DNA of 64,000 nucleotides. It comes from Cydia pomonella (Eukaryota > Arthropoda > Insecta > Lepidoptera > Tortricidae). Positions within the stretch are counted from its first letter, which is position 1; every line of letters begins with the position of its first letter. Positions 1 to 12,380 of this stretch are shown here, one piece after another. A program made the translations under genes and the position numbers. The notes beneath the pieces were generated by a model, which was not told where the DNA came from, ran no database searches, and saw only the letters and a program-made list of their open reading frames with translations. The DNA is taken from the NCBI RefSeq assembly GCF_033807575.1, contig NC_084717.1, forward strand, positions 12,959,692 through 13,023,691, read 5' to 3'.

Positions 1-34
1 CGCAATCGTGTGACATCGGGCTAACATTTACACG

Positions 35-172
35 TACAGTCAAGTGTAAAAATATGGGTGTACACATCTTACTCAAAAATATGTCCCATAGCATCTTATT
101 TCAGTGTAATGAGAGCATAGTACCATATTTATGAGACGATTTTTCGATACATATTTTTGCACTTGACTGTAC
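35..172. repeat. MITE-like foldback element
   Basis: The ends are inverted copies of each other: GTACAGTCAAGTG at the left and CACTTGACTGTAC at the right. The spacer has no coding frame. Length and structure fit a non-autonomous DNA transposon; the superfamily is not evident. Confidence 0.65.
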
Positions 173-775
173 ACGAGAAAAAACACCTGGAAATAAATTG
201 CAGAGCAACGACTATAGAGACGCTCAGCGAATGAAAAATAGTCAATGCGAGTATGAATGGCAAATAGACTGAGCCGGGACGTAATGGCTCAATGTGCGGC
301 GCGGTATCGTGTTGCACTAATCTCGTCCGCTGACGACCGCATGACCGCACATTGCTATCAAACGAATATTTTTGTACGATTCTTTTCAAAATACATTTTC
401 CGATGTAAAATATTGTATAATTATTAATTAGTTTCAAATTTTTGTTCAAATCTATTATGATAATTATTACTCATTTTGATTATGTATACATAACAAAGTA
501 AGTAGATTTAGTTTTCCTACGAAACGAACGGGAACGAACAGACATAAAACTTCAAGCGTTTCACACTAATATCAAAACGAACACATGTTCGAGAAAAAGC
601 TAACAGGAAAAAACCAGACAGTAACGACTCGGCGAATGAGAAATCGCCAGCAGCGAGTATGAATGGGCAAATAGACTAAGATGGGACGTAATAGATCAAT
701 GTGCGGCCCGGTATCGTGATATTCGTGATGCACTAAACTCGTCCGTCTGTCAACCGCGTGACCGCACTTTGCTGT
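172..775. repeat. Two direct copies of a ~190 bp repeat (172-358 and 583-775)
   Basis: Both copies share GCGAGTATGAATGG, CAAATAGACT, GGGACGTAAT, TCAATGTGCGGC and GACCGCAC in the same order, with point differences and small indels. They are separated by about 220 bp of AT-rich sequence. This looks like an old segmental or transposon-mediated duplication. No coding potential is seen. Confidence 0.6.
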
Positions 776-1840
776 CGTTATTACAATAATTTTATATTTA
801 CGAGTTCATAATTTGCAAGCATCAAGTTAATACCTATATCCATTGTTTACTTTTATGTTTTCCTAAAACAAAAAATTAATAAAATTTATCTCTAAATTAT
901 CAGTTGAATTTGTTAATATAAATTAATTACCCTATTACAACTAAAGTCAATTGTTTCAAAGTGTGACTGTTCACATATCAATAGAAAACTAAGGTAATAT
1001 ATTTTAAAATGCGATTCGTTTTAGGTTTAAAAAATAAATTGATGTTATATAATTACATCAAATATTTTCAAGTGAACACAGTGTGGACAAGCATTCACGG
1101 CTCATGTTTCTACATAACGGTCCATTTTCATTCCACGCCGAGGTGGGCAAGCAAGCGATGGGAAAATCTAATTCCTCCCATTTCGGAAATGATTATACTG
1201 CGAAGCAGTATTGTTCTTGTCTATTTCGGCGAAATTGTTACTCAGAAATTCGAGCAAACATAAATTCGTTAGTCTTAGAATACAAAGTACTCAGAGACAT
1301 TCCAATCCTTGTGTGGCAAAGGGCGTGGTAAGTTGCTTCTAGAAAAAATGTAGAAATGTTGCCCGCTGGGGCTGAAAGGATCATTAGGGACAGCGTACCG
1401 TAAGATGACGTCTAGGTGCAGCATCTCTGGTGTTTTTTTGTAGCTAGCCAACCTTGCCGTTACCAAACTTGAATGGCACTTGTGGGCTACTCTAAAAGAC
1501 AGGCGACAGAGCCGAAAAAGTTTAGAATAACATATTTTTCTCTACAAGTTGTACCTACAATACACTTACTATTTTATATTGGCAATATACGAAAAACAAT
1601 TATAATTAAAAAAATAATTATAATACTCGATGCTCGTTTTGTAGAAAACTGTTTCCGTTAACTATCAATATCTGAGCGGAAATTATATTTCGTTCGCTTC
1701 CTGCTCGTGTATAGGCTTGGCTTGCTGAATAATAAACCTCTGACCCTGACCCGAGACTAGTTTACTGCAACTCTCCCACTACTTTACGGCGACGCTGGTA
1801 GATAATCGTTACTTTTCATAGTGCTTTTGTTAGAATTTAA
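776..1840. other. Unannotated interval
   Basis: AT-rich sequence with short open frames in several phases, none with a recognisable motif, signal peptide or flanking splice sites. The part at 1300-1450 is less AT-rich but not recognisable. Confidence 0.5.
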
Positions 1841-2125
1841 GCCTTGGAAGGAAGTTTGAAACTGGAGCTTAAGAAGCCTTTAATGGATTTGAATTCCATA
1901 AGGATTTCTGCAACGTTGAACAGCTTTGAATAGCCACCAAGTACTTCAGTATTATATTAAACAGTATCATCAATATCAGTACCTATCACGTTATTTTTTA
2001 AGTCTTGGAAGGAATTTTGAAACTGGAGTTCAAGAAGCTTTGCCTTCAATGGATTTGAATTACTTATTTGGATTCTTGCAACATTGAACAGTTTTAAATA
2101 GCCACCTAAGTACTTTAGTATCAGC
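1841..2125. repeat. Tandem duplication, unit ~160 bp, two copies
   Basis: Copies at about 1841-1953 and 2000-2123 share CTTGGAAGGAA, TTTGAAACTGGAG, AATGGATTTGAATT, TTGAACAG and AATAGCCACC in the same order. The second copy has small insertions. It appears to be a local direct duplication, not protein coding. Confidence 0.7.
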
Positions 2126-2249
2126 TACTTAAACAGATTTTATGATATATCATTAGTTCATTGTTTCTTTAAATAACACTGAAGTTTTTAATATCAAAAA
2201 ATGGTTCTTAGCTTGATTATGTCATTGAGGCTAAAGCAGAGACGCTTTT

Positions 2250-2562
2250 CATATAGATTTTCGTATTTTAACCCGCCTAACAGTTTTGAATGATTCACGG
2301 TTAGTTTCACTCGACTTAAATCGAGTAAAATCGGATATCGGGAGCTCAAAAACAATATAAAAGGTAATCACGGTTTATTTCCTGGTTGATTTAAGTCTAT
2401 TGACGCGCCTGTTACTATTTCTATTGTACGCGCATAATTATATTGCTGTCAAGCTTATACAGTTACATTGACATCCGATATTATAGGCGGGACAGCAATA
2501 TAATTATACGCGTGAAATAGAGATAGAAACAGGCGGGTCAATGTACGAAAATCTATATGGAA
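2250..2562. repeat. Foldback element with ~50 bp inner arms
   Basis: The inner arms 2400-2450 and 2491-2542 are near-complementary (ATAATTATATTGCTGTC against GACAGCAATATAATTAT). An outer pair matches ATATAGATTTTCGTA near 2254 with TACGAAAATCTATAT near 2543. The nested arms suggest a MITE or a foldback inside a second one. Confidence 0.65.
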
Positions 2563-3079
2563 TGTGCCTTTACTTTAGAAAATCAATGGTGACTCTGAGA
2601 TATCACCTCCCCAGTTAATCGGTTAATATAAAATTCTGGTAGTGGAGCGTTTGTATTGTTTATAAAGCCTATCTCCAGAAGCAATCTAGAGAAAAAAGGA
2701 CACATAAACATAAAGTTTTTTTATATATAGTAACATATAAAATATTTTGTGTAAGCTCTTGCTTAGCATAGAAACCTCTCATTTAACATAAAGTTCGTAG
2801 TATCATGAATCTCGAACTTCAATACGTTATAAGTGTTTCTACGAGATAGTTGAGATGATAGTCGCAGGGAACAAACGGAACAGGCGCCGCGTCGTCGCCC
2901 GCATGACGCGGCAGACTGGCGTCTTAGGAGACTCGTGTGCTACGGGGACGACGAGATAAATCGATAATAGGCAACAAAGGCGTAAACAAGTAGATGTACC
3001 TAAGTTGAATACAAACATAAACCTAAGTTGAAATACTTAAGTTGATTGAAACACAATTTAAAAGTTATAAACCATTTAA
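2563..3079. other. Unannotated interval with a GC-rich patch
   Basis: No gene or repeat recognised. A short CpG-rich patch at about 2880-2960 stands out from its AT-rich surroundings, but it has no long open frame and no clear donor site next to it. Confidence 0.4.
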
Positions 3080-3512
3080 AGATCCAGATTTAAAAAGCGG
3101 CAAGTGCGAGACGGACTCGCCCATGAAGGGTTCCGTACTATTTATTTAAAAATACTACTCACTAGATCTCGTTCAAACCAATTTTCGGTGGAAGTTTGCA
3201 TGGTAATGTACATCATATATTTTTTTAGTTTTATCATTCTCTTATTTTAGAAATGACAGGGGGGGGGGGGGGGAGACACATTTTACCACTTTGGAAGTGT
3301 CTCTCGCGCAAACTATTCAGTTTAGAAAAAAAATGATATAAAAACCTCAATATCATTTTTGAAGACTCCCCATAATTCTACTAACCTGTTAAGTTTCAAC
3401 AGTATAGTTCTTATAGTTTTGGAAAAAAGTGGGTGTGACATACGAACGGACAGACAGACAGACATGATGAATCCACAAGGGTTCCATTGGCTACGGAACC
3501 CTGAAAATACAC
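3080..3512 (+). repeat. GGGTTCCGTA repeat family, long subtype
   Basis: Starts with a diverged form of the GGCCAAGTGCGAGTCGGACT head and ends in GGCTACGGAACCCTGAA. It shares ACTAGATCTCGTTCAAACCA and TGTCTCTCGCGCAAAC with the array at 15.9-17.0 kb. It contains a run of about 14 G near 3259. Non-coding, widespread type of lepidopteran repeat. Confidence 0.75.
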
Positions 3513-3779
3513 GGTTCAAGGCTCGTCGCCTCTTTAAAGTCCTAAAAATTCTTAAGAAAAAATAAAAAAGGAGATTGTATGGGGTAGTCATTTTTAACGT
3601 ATAATATCTAAGTATTTATGCCCTAAATTAAATAAATTAACAATCTTACTTAGCGTGAATACAAAGAGAAGTGACATCAGTTGAACTTTAATATAGTTAT
3701 TATGTAAAATAACTTTAATATGTAATTAGTTCTAAACAAATATTTGTTTCAAAAAAAATTGACCTGTGTTTATTGTTCA

Positions 3780-3945
3780 CTAGCGACCCCCGCCCCGGCT
3801 TCGCACGGGTTACAGTTACGGTTACAAAACCTTAATAAATTTTATTTGGCTGAAAATCGCATGAAAATCCATTGAGTAGTTTTTGAGTTTATCGCGAACA
3901 TACATACAAATAGGCAGACGCGGCATGTGTTTTATAAGGTGTAGT
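3780..3945 (+). mobile_element. Helitron-type (Lep1-like) fragment
   Basis: Contains CTAGCGACC and GCCCCGGCTTCGCACGGG, a signature common in lepidopteran non-autonomous Helitron-type repeats, followed by the usual tail (GAAAATCCATTGAGTAGTTT). Only a fragment; assignment is from memory of the motif. Confidence 0.55.
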
Positions 3946-4373
3946 GATAGTAGCGTAAATGACAAATTAATAACATAAATTATACACAATAACCAAACGT
4001 ATAATCTCGTAAACATGTCTCATTTTATTAGTAAGTTATGAGCGGAACATATGAAATAGACAACTTTATGTTTCTTTCCAAGCTTACTAGAATATGTGCA
4101 TAGATAACACCGCTCCTTGGTAGATCTATATTTATACATTTTATATTTCAGCTGTGCTCTGTAGATTACTACGTAGTATGAAATAAAAATATATTAGCAT
4201 TTTAAAGATCCTGTATTGTAATTAACAATTTACTTATAACTTTTACAGTAGGTTAGGTACATATTTAGTAATTGATTAAACATAGTTTAACAATAACTAT
4301 CCCATAAGAGCTCTTTCATTTTTGTGTAGTTCTAGTTAATGTAACAAAATAATGTACCTAATGTATTATGCTA

Positions 4374-4598
4374 GTACAGTCAGCATCAATAGTAGCGGAT
4401 GAAACAACGCGCCAAAAGTATCTGACATCTGAGATAATTTTTCCAAATATACATAGATAAATTTCTAAAATTCACGTTCCAAAGTATGTATATCTTTTAC
4501 AGTCTCAGTTGTTCTATATTAAATACATCAATTTTTGTTAAGTTGTTATAGAATGACTGACGTGAATGAGAAATGAGATGAATTGACGCTGACTGTAC
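4374..4598. repeat. MITE with TACAGTCAGC ends
   Basis: Left end GTACAGTCAGCATCAA pairs with right end TTGACGCTGACTGTAC. About 225 bp, no coding frame. Confidence 0.7.
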
Positions 4599-7500
4599 TC
4601 AAAATGAAGTGAACATTAAAAAAAATATCATAAGATTTGTCGGTCATATCGCAACAACTGTCCAATAGAACTATGGTATGACTCCTCGGTACGAGTATTG
4701 CATTCCTGTACCTACCTATTTGCCTAATAAACTTACACAAACGATAGTCTAAAGAAATAGCTGTCATTGATTTTTAATACCATTCCGTGACTGAATTTCA
4801 AGTTAAAGACACTGACGTCTGATAGTTTCTGACGTCATTGCCCTAGATAGTTTTGGAACATCGCCTATGCCAGTATCGACTGCCAGGATTTTCCAAGGTT
4901 ACACGATTGTTATGCAATCAAATGGCTTCATGAGCTATAAAATATCCAAGCTAAGTTTACGTTTTTTTCCATTGAGGCAAAATCATTGAAATGTGTATCA
5001 ATTCCCATAGAATTAAATAAGTTATCTCAAAGCAACACGATAAGAAAAAAAATAATGTTTTTATTTATTTATACTTTATTGCACATAAAATATTAAGTAC
5101 AAATGGTGGACTTAATGCCTTAAGGCATACTCTACCAGTCAACCACTGGGTCAAAGAGACATTTGTTAGGTGCAGGCGTTGTACTTGAGAATATCACTAC
5201 CAATATCACTACCTACTATTCACTTTTCTTGAAATGAAAAAAATAAGCCTCATTTTATTTTACCTTCCTATTTCGCCCTAATGCTAATGTGACGATCATA
5301 AATTATGCTGGACGCAGGATTCCGTGAAACATGCTCCAAGTATAATAGGATATATCCTACGATTCCTTTTATTACGAGTACAAGAACATATTTCATCTTT
5401 CCCTAACATAGCGTCCTACTAATATAATAGATACTCGTAAGTTTTTCGCATTCTGCTTTCATTCCAAGCTATATTTTTTATTTATTAGAGGAAACAGGAA
5501 ACATATAAAACAAAGACCTAGCTACCCACCTAAAATGTTCTAGTTCAGAGATCTTATACCTTTAAACGAGCAATTCTTATATATATATTTTTTTTTGGGA
5601 ATTTCGCAAACGGCTCTAACGATTTCTTTGAAATTTTCTATATGGGGGTTTTCGGGGGCGAAAAATCGATCTAGCTAGCTTTTATCTCTGAGAAGACGCG
5701 CATTTTTAGTTTTTATATGTTTTCCTAGCAAAGCTCCTAGATATTGATGATATTATACAAGGTCTCCCAGATATTGATAATATTATACAAGAATTGCACG
5801 TTGAAAGGTATAAGGTAACCTATACCCACGAGCGCTTCTTAACAAACAAATTATTCGGTATGTACCAAGTTAAATTAGTTTCAAACATACAAGTCGGCAC
5901 CTACACCTATTGGAAAACTATGAACACCCATTAATACAAAGGATGTATACCTATACTTTGTGACACTGCATGTTTTGCATGGATAATTCAGTATAATGTT
6001 TTTACAAATGTCATAAATATAATATTTTTTGGCATGTTAAGGAAGTCATTGAGGTAGCGACAATACCTAACAATTGACTCTCCCATAGGAAATTTCAACA
6101 TCAGACCATCAATATGTATGAAACAGCCAAATTTTTTGCGAGATTTCAGCGTTGATCCCATAGTAAAAGTTGCTCTGTATGACCAAAACATTAACGGGTT
6201 TAAGTAATTGCTTTACGTTCATATACATACTAAATATTAGGTACATAGGTATATTTACTTATTGCAAAATGGAAGCTCTAATTAACACCTTTCGCTTATT
6301 GGGAGTAGTTTCCATTTTGCAATACATGCCCGCGTCATTTGTATCGGCGCCCTCACGGGCGGCTGCGCGTCCGCCCGACCCTGTAACGCGCGCTTAGAAG
6401 CTCCCGATCCACGATTATTGGGGCATATCAATATGGAGCCGTGCATTCAGCTTGAAAAAATTGCCTACATACAAGGAATGTTAGAGATTATTTGAACAAA
6501 ATGTGAGATAAAAGACTTGCATTTTTTAAATATCTAAAGTAAAATGTAAGAAAGTTAAGCGACATGCCATAGTCATACATTTACCTTCCTACCTAATAAT
6601 GTTAGTTAAGTTTACTTTTAAAACTCCCTTTTTTAATAAAAAGAACTCAAATTGGTAAGAACTCTAAACAAGTATCTACTATTTTTGAACAAGAAAGAGA
6701 ATTAGTTTCATGCTTATGAAATTGACTTTAAATAAACTTGCCTAAAATAATTATTACTCAGTTTTTAAATCTTCTACGTATTAAGGAATTACCAATTGAA
6801 GCAGACTTCTTTAACGGAAACGTAACAGCGCCTGCCGGAGCGCAATGAGCAAACGCTAATGGTTCCCGAAATGGAAAATGGAAGCCAATACTCAAAATAA
6901 GTATTCCACTATACAATTACAACGTATTTGGTTCGTTCGCTTTTACCAATGCAAAACCGGCCACACGCGCTAATATTATATATATACATAGTTGATTTAT
7001 TAACATTATTAATAAGTTATTGGCAAAAATTTCATTTTTGGTACAAGCTTTTATTGCATACTGTACTTTTCTCCACAGGCAACTAAATACTCATCGAGAC
7101 AATTCTAAAAACTTCAAACACAATTAGGTTGCGTTGTTTTATCATAGATTTCCTATGGCCACCTCCTGTCTCCATCATCAGATCAGCTCGATAGTACCAT
7201 AATACTATTGTCACCCGACTTAGATATGTATGCAAATTTTCAGCTTCAATAAAGTCTTCAATAATACATTCCCACAAAAACATAAAATTCAAGCAAACAA
7301 TTACAATATACAATAGAATCGATTATCATTTATCATCAGAGTTAAAATTCGTTTAAAATCTAAATAACTTAATTAATTAATTTTTGGGGACCCAGTTCTG
7401 GGTGAAGGCCTCCTCCATGCATGACCACGATTTCCTATACATACATAGGTACATTGCAAGTTAATATAAAGCTTGTAAAATGGCGATTTCTGTGAACATA

Positions 7501-7909
7501 AGCGGATAAGTTAGACTGGCATTTTAAAATTTTCTTGCCTGTTTTTTGCATTATTAATAAACTCTATCACTGGCAGCATATATTCGTAAGAACATTTGAT
7601 TTGGATTTGTTTAAAACATAATTATTATAATGAATGTAGGCCACGTAGTCATTCACGCAGAAATATTCTGCAAAACTCAATATCTTGTTGCGCAGTAAAC
7701 ATTCCATTTCCGAAGCTCGCAACTCGCAAGGCGCAAGAGATAAAATTTCAAGACGAACCGATTCGCGAATGTACTCGTATCACAGAACAAAATCTATCCA
7801 TATTTTTAGCCAACTGGTATGATAATAACAGATTCTTCGTTTTTACCCGCCTGGGTTGGCTTAATGAGTTTCGAATAACTATTATGCCAGTGTCACGGCA
7901 GTTTTCATC
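4599..7909. other. Mostly unannotated, with retroposon debris
   Basis: Two fragments are recognisable. 5045-5160 has the retroposon tail motif CTTAATGCCTTAAGGCAT; a second piece of it lies near 25570. 5585-5815 is a repeat with CAAACGGCTCTAACGATTTC, with a short tandem duplication (CTCCCAGATATTGATAATAT) at its right end. A trace of the CCTCCTCCATGC motif lies at 7383-7430. The rest is AT-rich without a supported gene. Confidence 0.5.
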
Positions 7910-8082
7910 GACAGAAGCAGCTCGATTCGGGCAACCAATGTCACTTTGACGTTAGAAATATCGTAGATAGATCTTATTGGGATCACAGCGGAATCGAAAT
8001 AAACTTCAATTTTGACATCGTATAGTTATCGATCTTTTCAAGATCTTAAACGTGTCTTAATCATTGTATTCGAATCGGGCCT
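7910..8082 (-). repeat. Partial CGGCCCGATTCG-family MITE
   Basis: One terminus is intact (CGAATCGGGCC at 8071-8082) and the inner GCAGCTCGATTCGGGCAACC block is present. The other terminal arm is missing. It matches the complete copy at 45692-45945. Confidence 0.7.
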
Positions 8083-8776
8083 TCAATGAAGGCCATATAA
8101 ATGAAGTAGTAGTCGCATTATCTCAACTTATCACAGAACCAACCAATCGCCTTGTCGGTGAAGATAGCATCATGTTCTCGTTAATTCAATCTCCGTTAAT
8201 ATTGTGTAGGCGTTTTATTTTGATGTCAACAATATCCTACATTAAACCAAAAAGCAGTTTTTATAACGCAATGTCATCATAAAATTATATTTTCGTAATA
8301 AGCACACCAAGTATTGTATGTACCCAAGTAACGAACGCGTACGTCTTATTACCAAAGTGCAAGTCATTTAATCTCAAAACGAATTATGATTATAACGAGC
8401 GATCGATCAAATTATATTGCTAGGTTTAATATTTTATATTTTATACACAATCATAGTTACGTAATAACACATAATACATAAACTGGAGTTTCATAGCGAT
8501 TGCAAATAATGTAAACAAATATGGCAAAACTTGTTAGCATTTGACATAACATAACATTTTTTCGAAAGTTGTTTTCTCTGAAATATTAATAATTAACATT
8601 AAAAATTTATATAAGTAATTAAAATATTTAAGTATATGACCTGTTGATAAGAGATATGTCCTTAAAAAGTGCGAGATTATGAAGTTAAGGTAAAATTGTT
8701 TGTTTACATTTGCAATTTCTATTGAACTTCACTTTACGTAAGATCATTTACCTATTCTTACCTACCTATTCTTTTT
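8083..8776. other. Unannotated interval
   Basis: AT-rich; no gene, repeat or splice structure recognised. Confidence 0.4.
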
Positions 8777-9060
8777 GACGACCGGTTTGGCCTAGTGGGT
8801 AGTGACCCTGCCTACGAAGCTGATGGTCCCGGGTTCATATCCTGGTAAGGGCATTTATTCGTGTGATGAGCATGGATATTAGTTCCTAAGGCATGGGTGT
8901 TTTCTATGTACTTAAGTATATATAAATATTTATATATTATATATATCGTTGTCTAAGTACCCTCAACACAAGCCTTATTGAGCTTACTGTGGGACTTCAA
9001 TTCAAGGACAGTCAATTTGTGTAATAATTTCCTATAATATTTATTTATTTATTCATTTAT
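8777..9060 (+). mobile_element. tRNA-derived SINE, near full length
   Basis: The head GACGACCGGTTTGGCCTAGT carries an A-box-like segment, and GGTTCATATCC is a diverged B box. The body has the conserved TATATCGTTGTCTAAGTACC and CAATTTGTGTAATA blocks, and the tail is TTTATTTATT-rich. At least six other copies or pieces of this family lie in the window. Confidence 0.85.
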
Positions 9061-9952
9061 TCTTGACAACAACAAACGAATTCACCATACAAACACAAAT
9101 CGAGTTAGGAAAGAACAACTCGTTGAGCCACGAACCCTTCACTGCCCTTATCGTTGAGCTGTGCCTACTTTTCTACTTAACCCTCCACTTGCGTCGACCT
9201 CGAGATACTCGAGCGCCCTCGGCCAGACAACGCCAGATAGCTCTCGTCATGCAACCTTAAATGGTTGTCGTTTTATACTTAAAAAACAACAGGTCTGCGC
9301 TAGATTTCATGCTAGCAATTCTATATATTCAAATGACGATCTTATTCCTTATCGTTTTATTATTGCAGGTTCCAAACCTCATGTTACAGTATTTTTACGT
9401 GTTTTTAAACCCAAACTCTATTTGTCAGAATAAGCTTTAAATTGTTTGAATATCAAACGATTTTTCTTCAAATGTTCCCAAATGCTAACAAAAGAAGCCT
9501 ATACAAAGCTGAAAGCAATCGTTCTCCCATCGTTTGCTCCACAGGCCGTGAACACACCTCCGGCCAATTTCCCCACAGTTAATACAGCCCAACGTTTTTT
9601 TTATTTAGGTTGCAGGTTGGTTCGAATATTCGTTTACCTAGATGGCAAATATTTATTGATATTTTCCTAAATAGAATAAGTGCACATTTTTATAGAACTA
9701 TAGAGGAACTATAGTGATTTAGGTATTTTTAAAGTAACTCGCACTCGAATCTTTGCCGATTTTTAATACTATCTGTTCGCAAACTATTTCTTCTCTCTTG
9801 GAAATTCCCTTTATTAAATAGGCCTTTCAAAAAAAATTCTTCGCAGAATGTTTGTTTCGCAAATACTCTTCCAACAAAACTCACTTTTCTCAAACCAGCA
9901 AAGGATTTTTTGCGGGTGAGCTGTTATGATCAACACTCTCATGTAAAAAAAC
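9061..9952. other. Unannotated interval
   Basis: Several short open frames, none with family motifs or splice support. Nothing recognised. Confidence 0.4.
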
Positions 9953-10060
9953 CCACGTTCATGTCATCCACGATGACGCGCAGATTTGTCTAATCTAACC
10001 TTTAATAACATGACAATACGAGTCAAGGCATGCGTCTTCGTGAATGACACGATCTATACC
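9953..10060 (-). repeat. ~106 bp MITE, family ATGACACGA
   Basis: Inverted ends (ATGTCATCCACGATGACGCG and CGTGAATGACACGATCTATA) match four other copies in the window, at 18200, 18588, 29657 and 42573. No coding capacity. Confidence 0.75.
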
Positions 10061-11044
10061 AATACCATACGGATAGAACAAAGATCAACGAACACAAGTA
10101 GGGTTCACAATTGAGGGCCCGCGGAGGACTCTTGTGCCATTTGAACCGTATTTGTGACTTTTGTTAGAAATTCTAAAAGAACCGGTGAACTGTCAAATTG
10201 TTCCGTTAAAAATACCCATCAAGGACATATTTTTAAATCATTATAAAGTATTTAACTGTATCAAAAAATAGTATAGACAGGAATAGAATATTCAAAGTAA
10301 TCTGATTCCGATTTTTCAAATACCATTCTTGCAAAAAAATTTTTTTATCGAGATTTATTCTTACCTTGAGAGTAAAATAACAAGGATTGAAAAGAGAAAT
10401 ACTGTACATTGTAATGTTATACGGTGTTAGTACGCCATACACAGAGCGCTATGAAGCATTTATAGCGCATCATCACTGACATACGGCTATTTATGACGTC
10501 ACTTAACGATCCCCCATCGCGTTTATGAGCCTCGAAGGGCGGTGTAAATCATATCATGAGAGCGAAATTTCAGTAACAAAATATATTGTTGGGTTATGAA
10601 AATTACTTCTTAAGCTTGTTTGCTAAAAAGCAATTACTCTTATGAGAACTCTTCAACTGCCTTGCTCGAGTTTCTATTAAGAAATTGTTTAACTTAGTAT
10701 GTGGTGTTAAGTTCGGTATTTTTCAGTTGATATCGGTACATAATGGCTGTTTTTCAGGAAATAACATTAAATGTGTAATCTAATAAAATAATAATGTAAG
10801 TAAATGCATAAATCGTTTTTTAGTGTTTCATACAAAACTTTGTACACGGAACTCTACATACATGGGATCACTTCGGTCTTGCGTAATCGGTAAAATGCGT
10901 TTTTTTTTAAATGTGATATTGATATATCAAAGTTATATGGAAATTTAATTGTTACACTTACATCAAAATGCACGCGAGAGTCACCCGACATATAATCAAA
11001 TATATATTATATTAATTATACTGGATAAGATCACCATTCTACCG
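10061..11044. other. Unannotated interval
   Basis: AT-rich sequence with no supported gene, exon or repeat. Confidence 0.4.
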
Positions 11045-11235
11045 GTACCCCTAGTGTAAATAAATTCGATTTCGAAACGTGACGTACGCGTTTGCGTTTA
11101 GTCTCATTTTGTATGTGATTTAGAAAGAGCGCGCCAAGCGGGACGTTTTGGTAACTCAAAATCCAATACAAAATGACACTTAACGCAAACGCGTTCGTCA
11201 CGTTATGATGTCTATAAAACTTACACTAGGGGTAC
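11045..11235. repeat. 191 bp MITE, copy 1
   Basis: Terminal inverted repeats GTACCCCTAGTGTAA and TTACACTAGGGGTAC. Internal arms GCGTTTGCGTTTAGTCTCAT and CTTAACGCAAACGCG also pair. A second copy of exactly the same length lies at 22284-22474. Confidence 0.85.
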
Positions 11236-11326
11236 TGATGTATTTACGACTATCACAGTATAGTTCATTATTATTATATTTTCGTTAGTATTCCGACCAC
11301 TGCATTTTATTGCTGTTTACGGCATT

Positions 11327-12380
11327 ATGAGGCATGTAAGCTTAGTTTGGTTCAAAGTCATTTTTATTTCACTCCTCTATAAATGCACCTTGATAAGTAA
11401 AAAAGTACAGACTTTTTGTTTTATCGTGATAGTTTCTTCAAATGTTTCATTTTACAAACCAGAAGCCTGCGTGATTAGAAGAACTTCTATCTTTGAAGAA
11501 CGTGTGTAATTCTATATTATTTCCACTAACTTGCACCATGTGCGTCAAGAGAAGAGCATAATCAATTATGTAAATAAATCAAACGTGCCGGGTAAGAATA
11601 CAAGGAACTTATCACTAAAAGTGTTTAATTTGCAGAGTGTTACGTTTGTTCCCGAACGCACTGAGGTGACCTTTATCGATGAGAAGTATGTCTACAACGT
11701 TTCTGCAAAAATCATTCGATATGGTAGAAGGAGCCCCTACTATTTTGATACAACCATAGGACTTAAATATACCTGGGGAAATAACGTCACGGTACCTAGT
11801 TATAATTGTCTAAGGTTACTCACTCACACAGCATGAATGCATGTTCAGTTTTTGCACGTCAATAAGACTACCGATATCGAATAGAAATTACTAGACTTAG
11901 GTACCTACTGTGAATATAATGGGCAGATACTGGAAAACACAGTCTGGGTAGACTTACCAAAAGATAAACCGACGGTCTGGTAAAGAGAACGATTACGTAG
12001 GCGTTTGGGGATCTGGGGGCCATGATGACCATAGTTTACAGAAAAATAAACGAAACGCTGTACTAGCTACTATATCCCACAGTAGATGCCTATGTCCTAT
12101 AATATATGTTTTTCTTCTGATGATAATGACGAAGCCGTATTATTTCTTCTTTATTTATACTCATCAACGCATCAGCTAATTTTATTTCATACTGACTCAA
12201 AATTTTCTTTTTTTCACAGATGCATATGAAGTTTTTTGAATCTAAAAATAATCAGTTCAAGCGTTCTCACATAGAGTTTCATTTAAAGTTATGTGATATG
12301 ATCCAACACGATCAGTATTGGTTGGTAAACTCATGCAGATGATTGTAGCTATGAAAGGTATATCCTGTCCTGTGCAGCCA
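11327..12380 (+). pseudogene. Unprocessed pseudogene of the DUF1091-like secreted family (copy D)
   Basis: Three exons homologous to genes A and B at 50-62 kb can be placed on this strand. Exon 1, 11327-11392, encodes a 22-residue signal peptide beginning MRHVSLVW and ending CTL, like MRHAN...WTL of gene A. Exon 2, 11636-11791, has 52 codons including PERTEV, RYGRRSPYY and TWGNNVT; by hand count 30 of 52 residues equal gene A. Exon 3, 12220-12380, includes FHLKLCD and, in another frame, GISCP. Two lesions suggest it is dead: the exon 1 donor reads AT instead of GT (TTG/ATAAGT), and exon 3 is 161 bp, a +2 frameshift between DQY and GK that leads to stops. No convincing last exon was found. Introns are kept, so it is a genomic duplicate, not a retrocopy. 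It lies about 38 kb from the cluster, on the opposite strand. Confidence 0.8.

Noticed and set aside
7596..7949. 117-codon frame
   Set aside because: Its 3' part is the MITE at 7910-8082, and the rest has no motif or splice support.
8777..8860. Possible tRNA gene
   Set aside because: It has tRNA-like A and B boxes but belongs to a multi-copy SINE and does not fold into a full cloverleaf that I can see.
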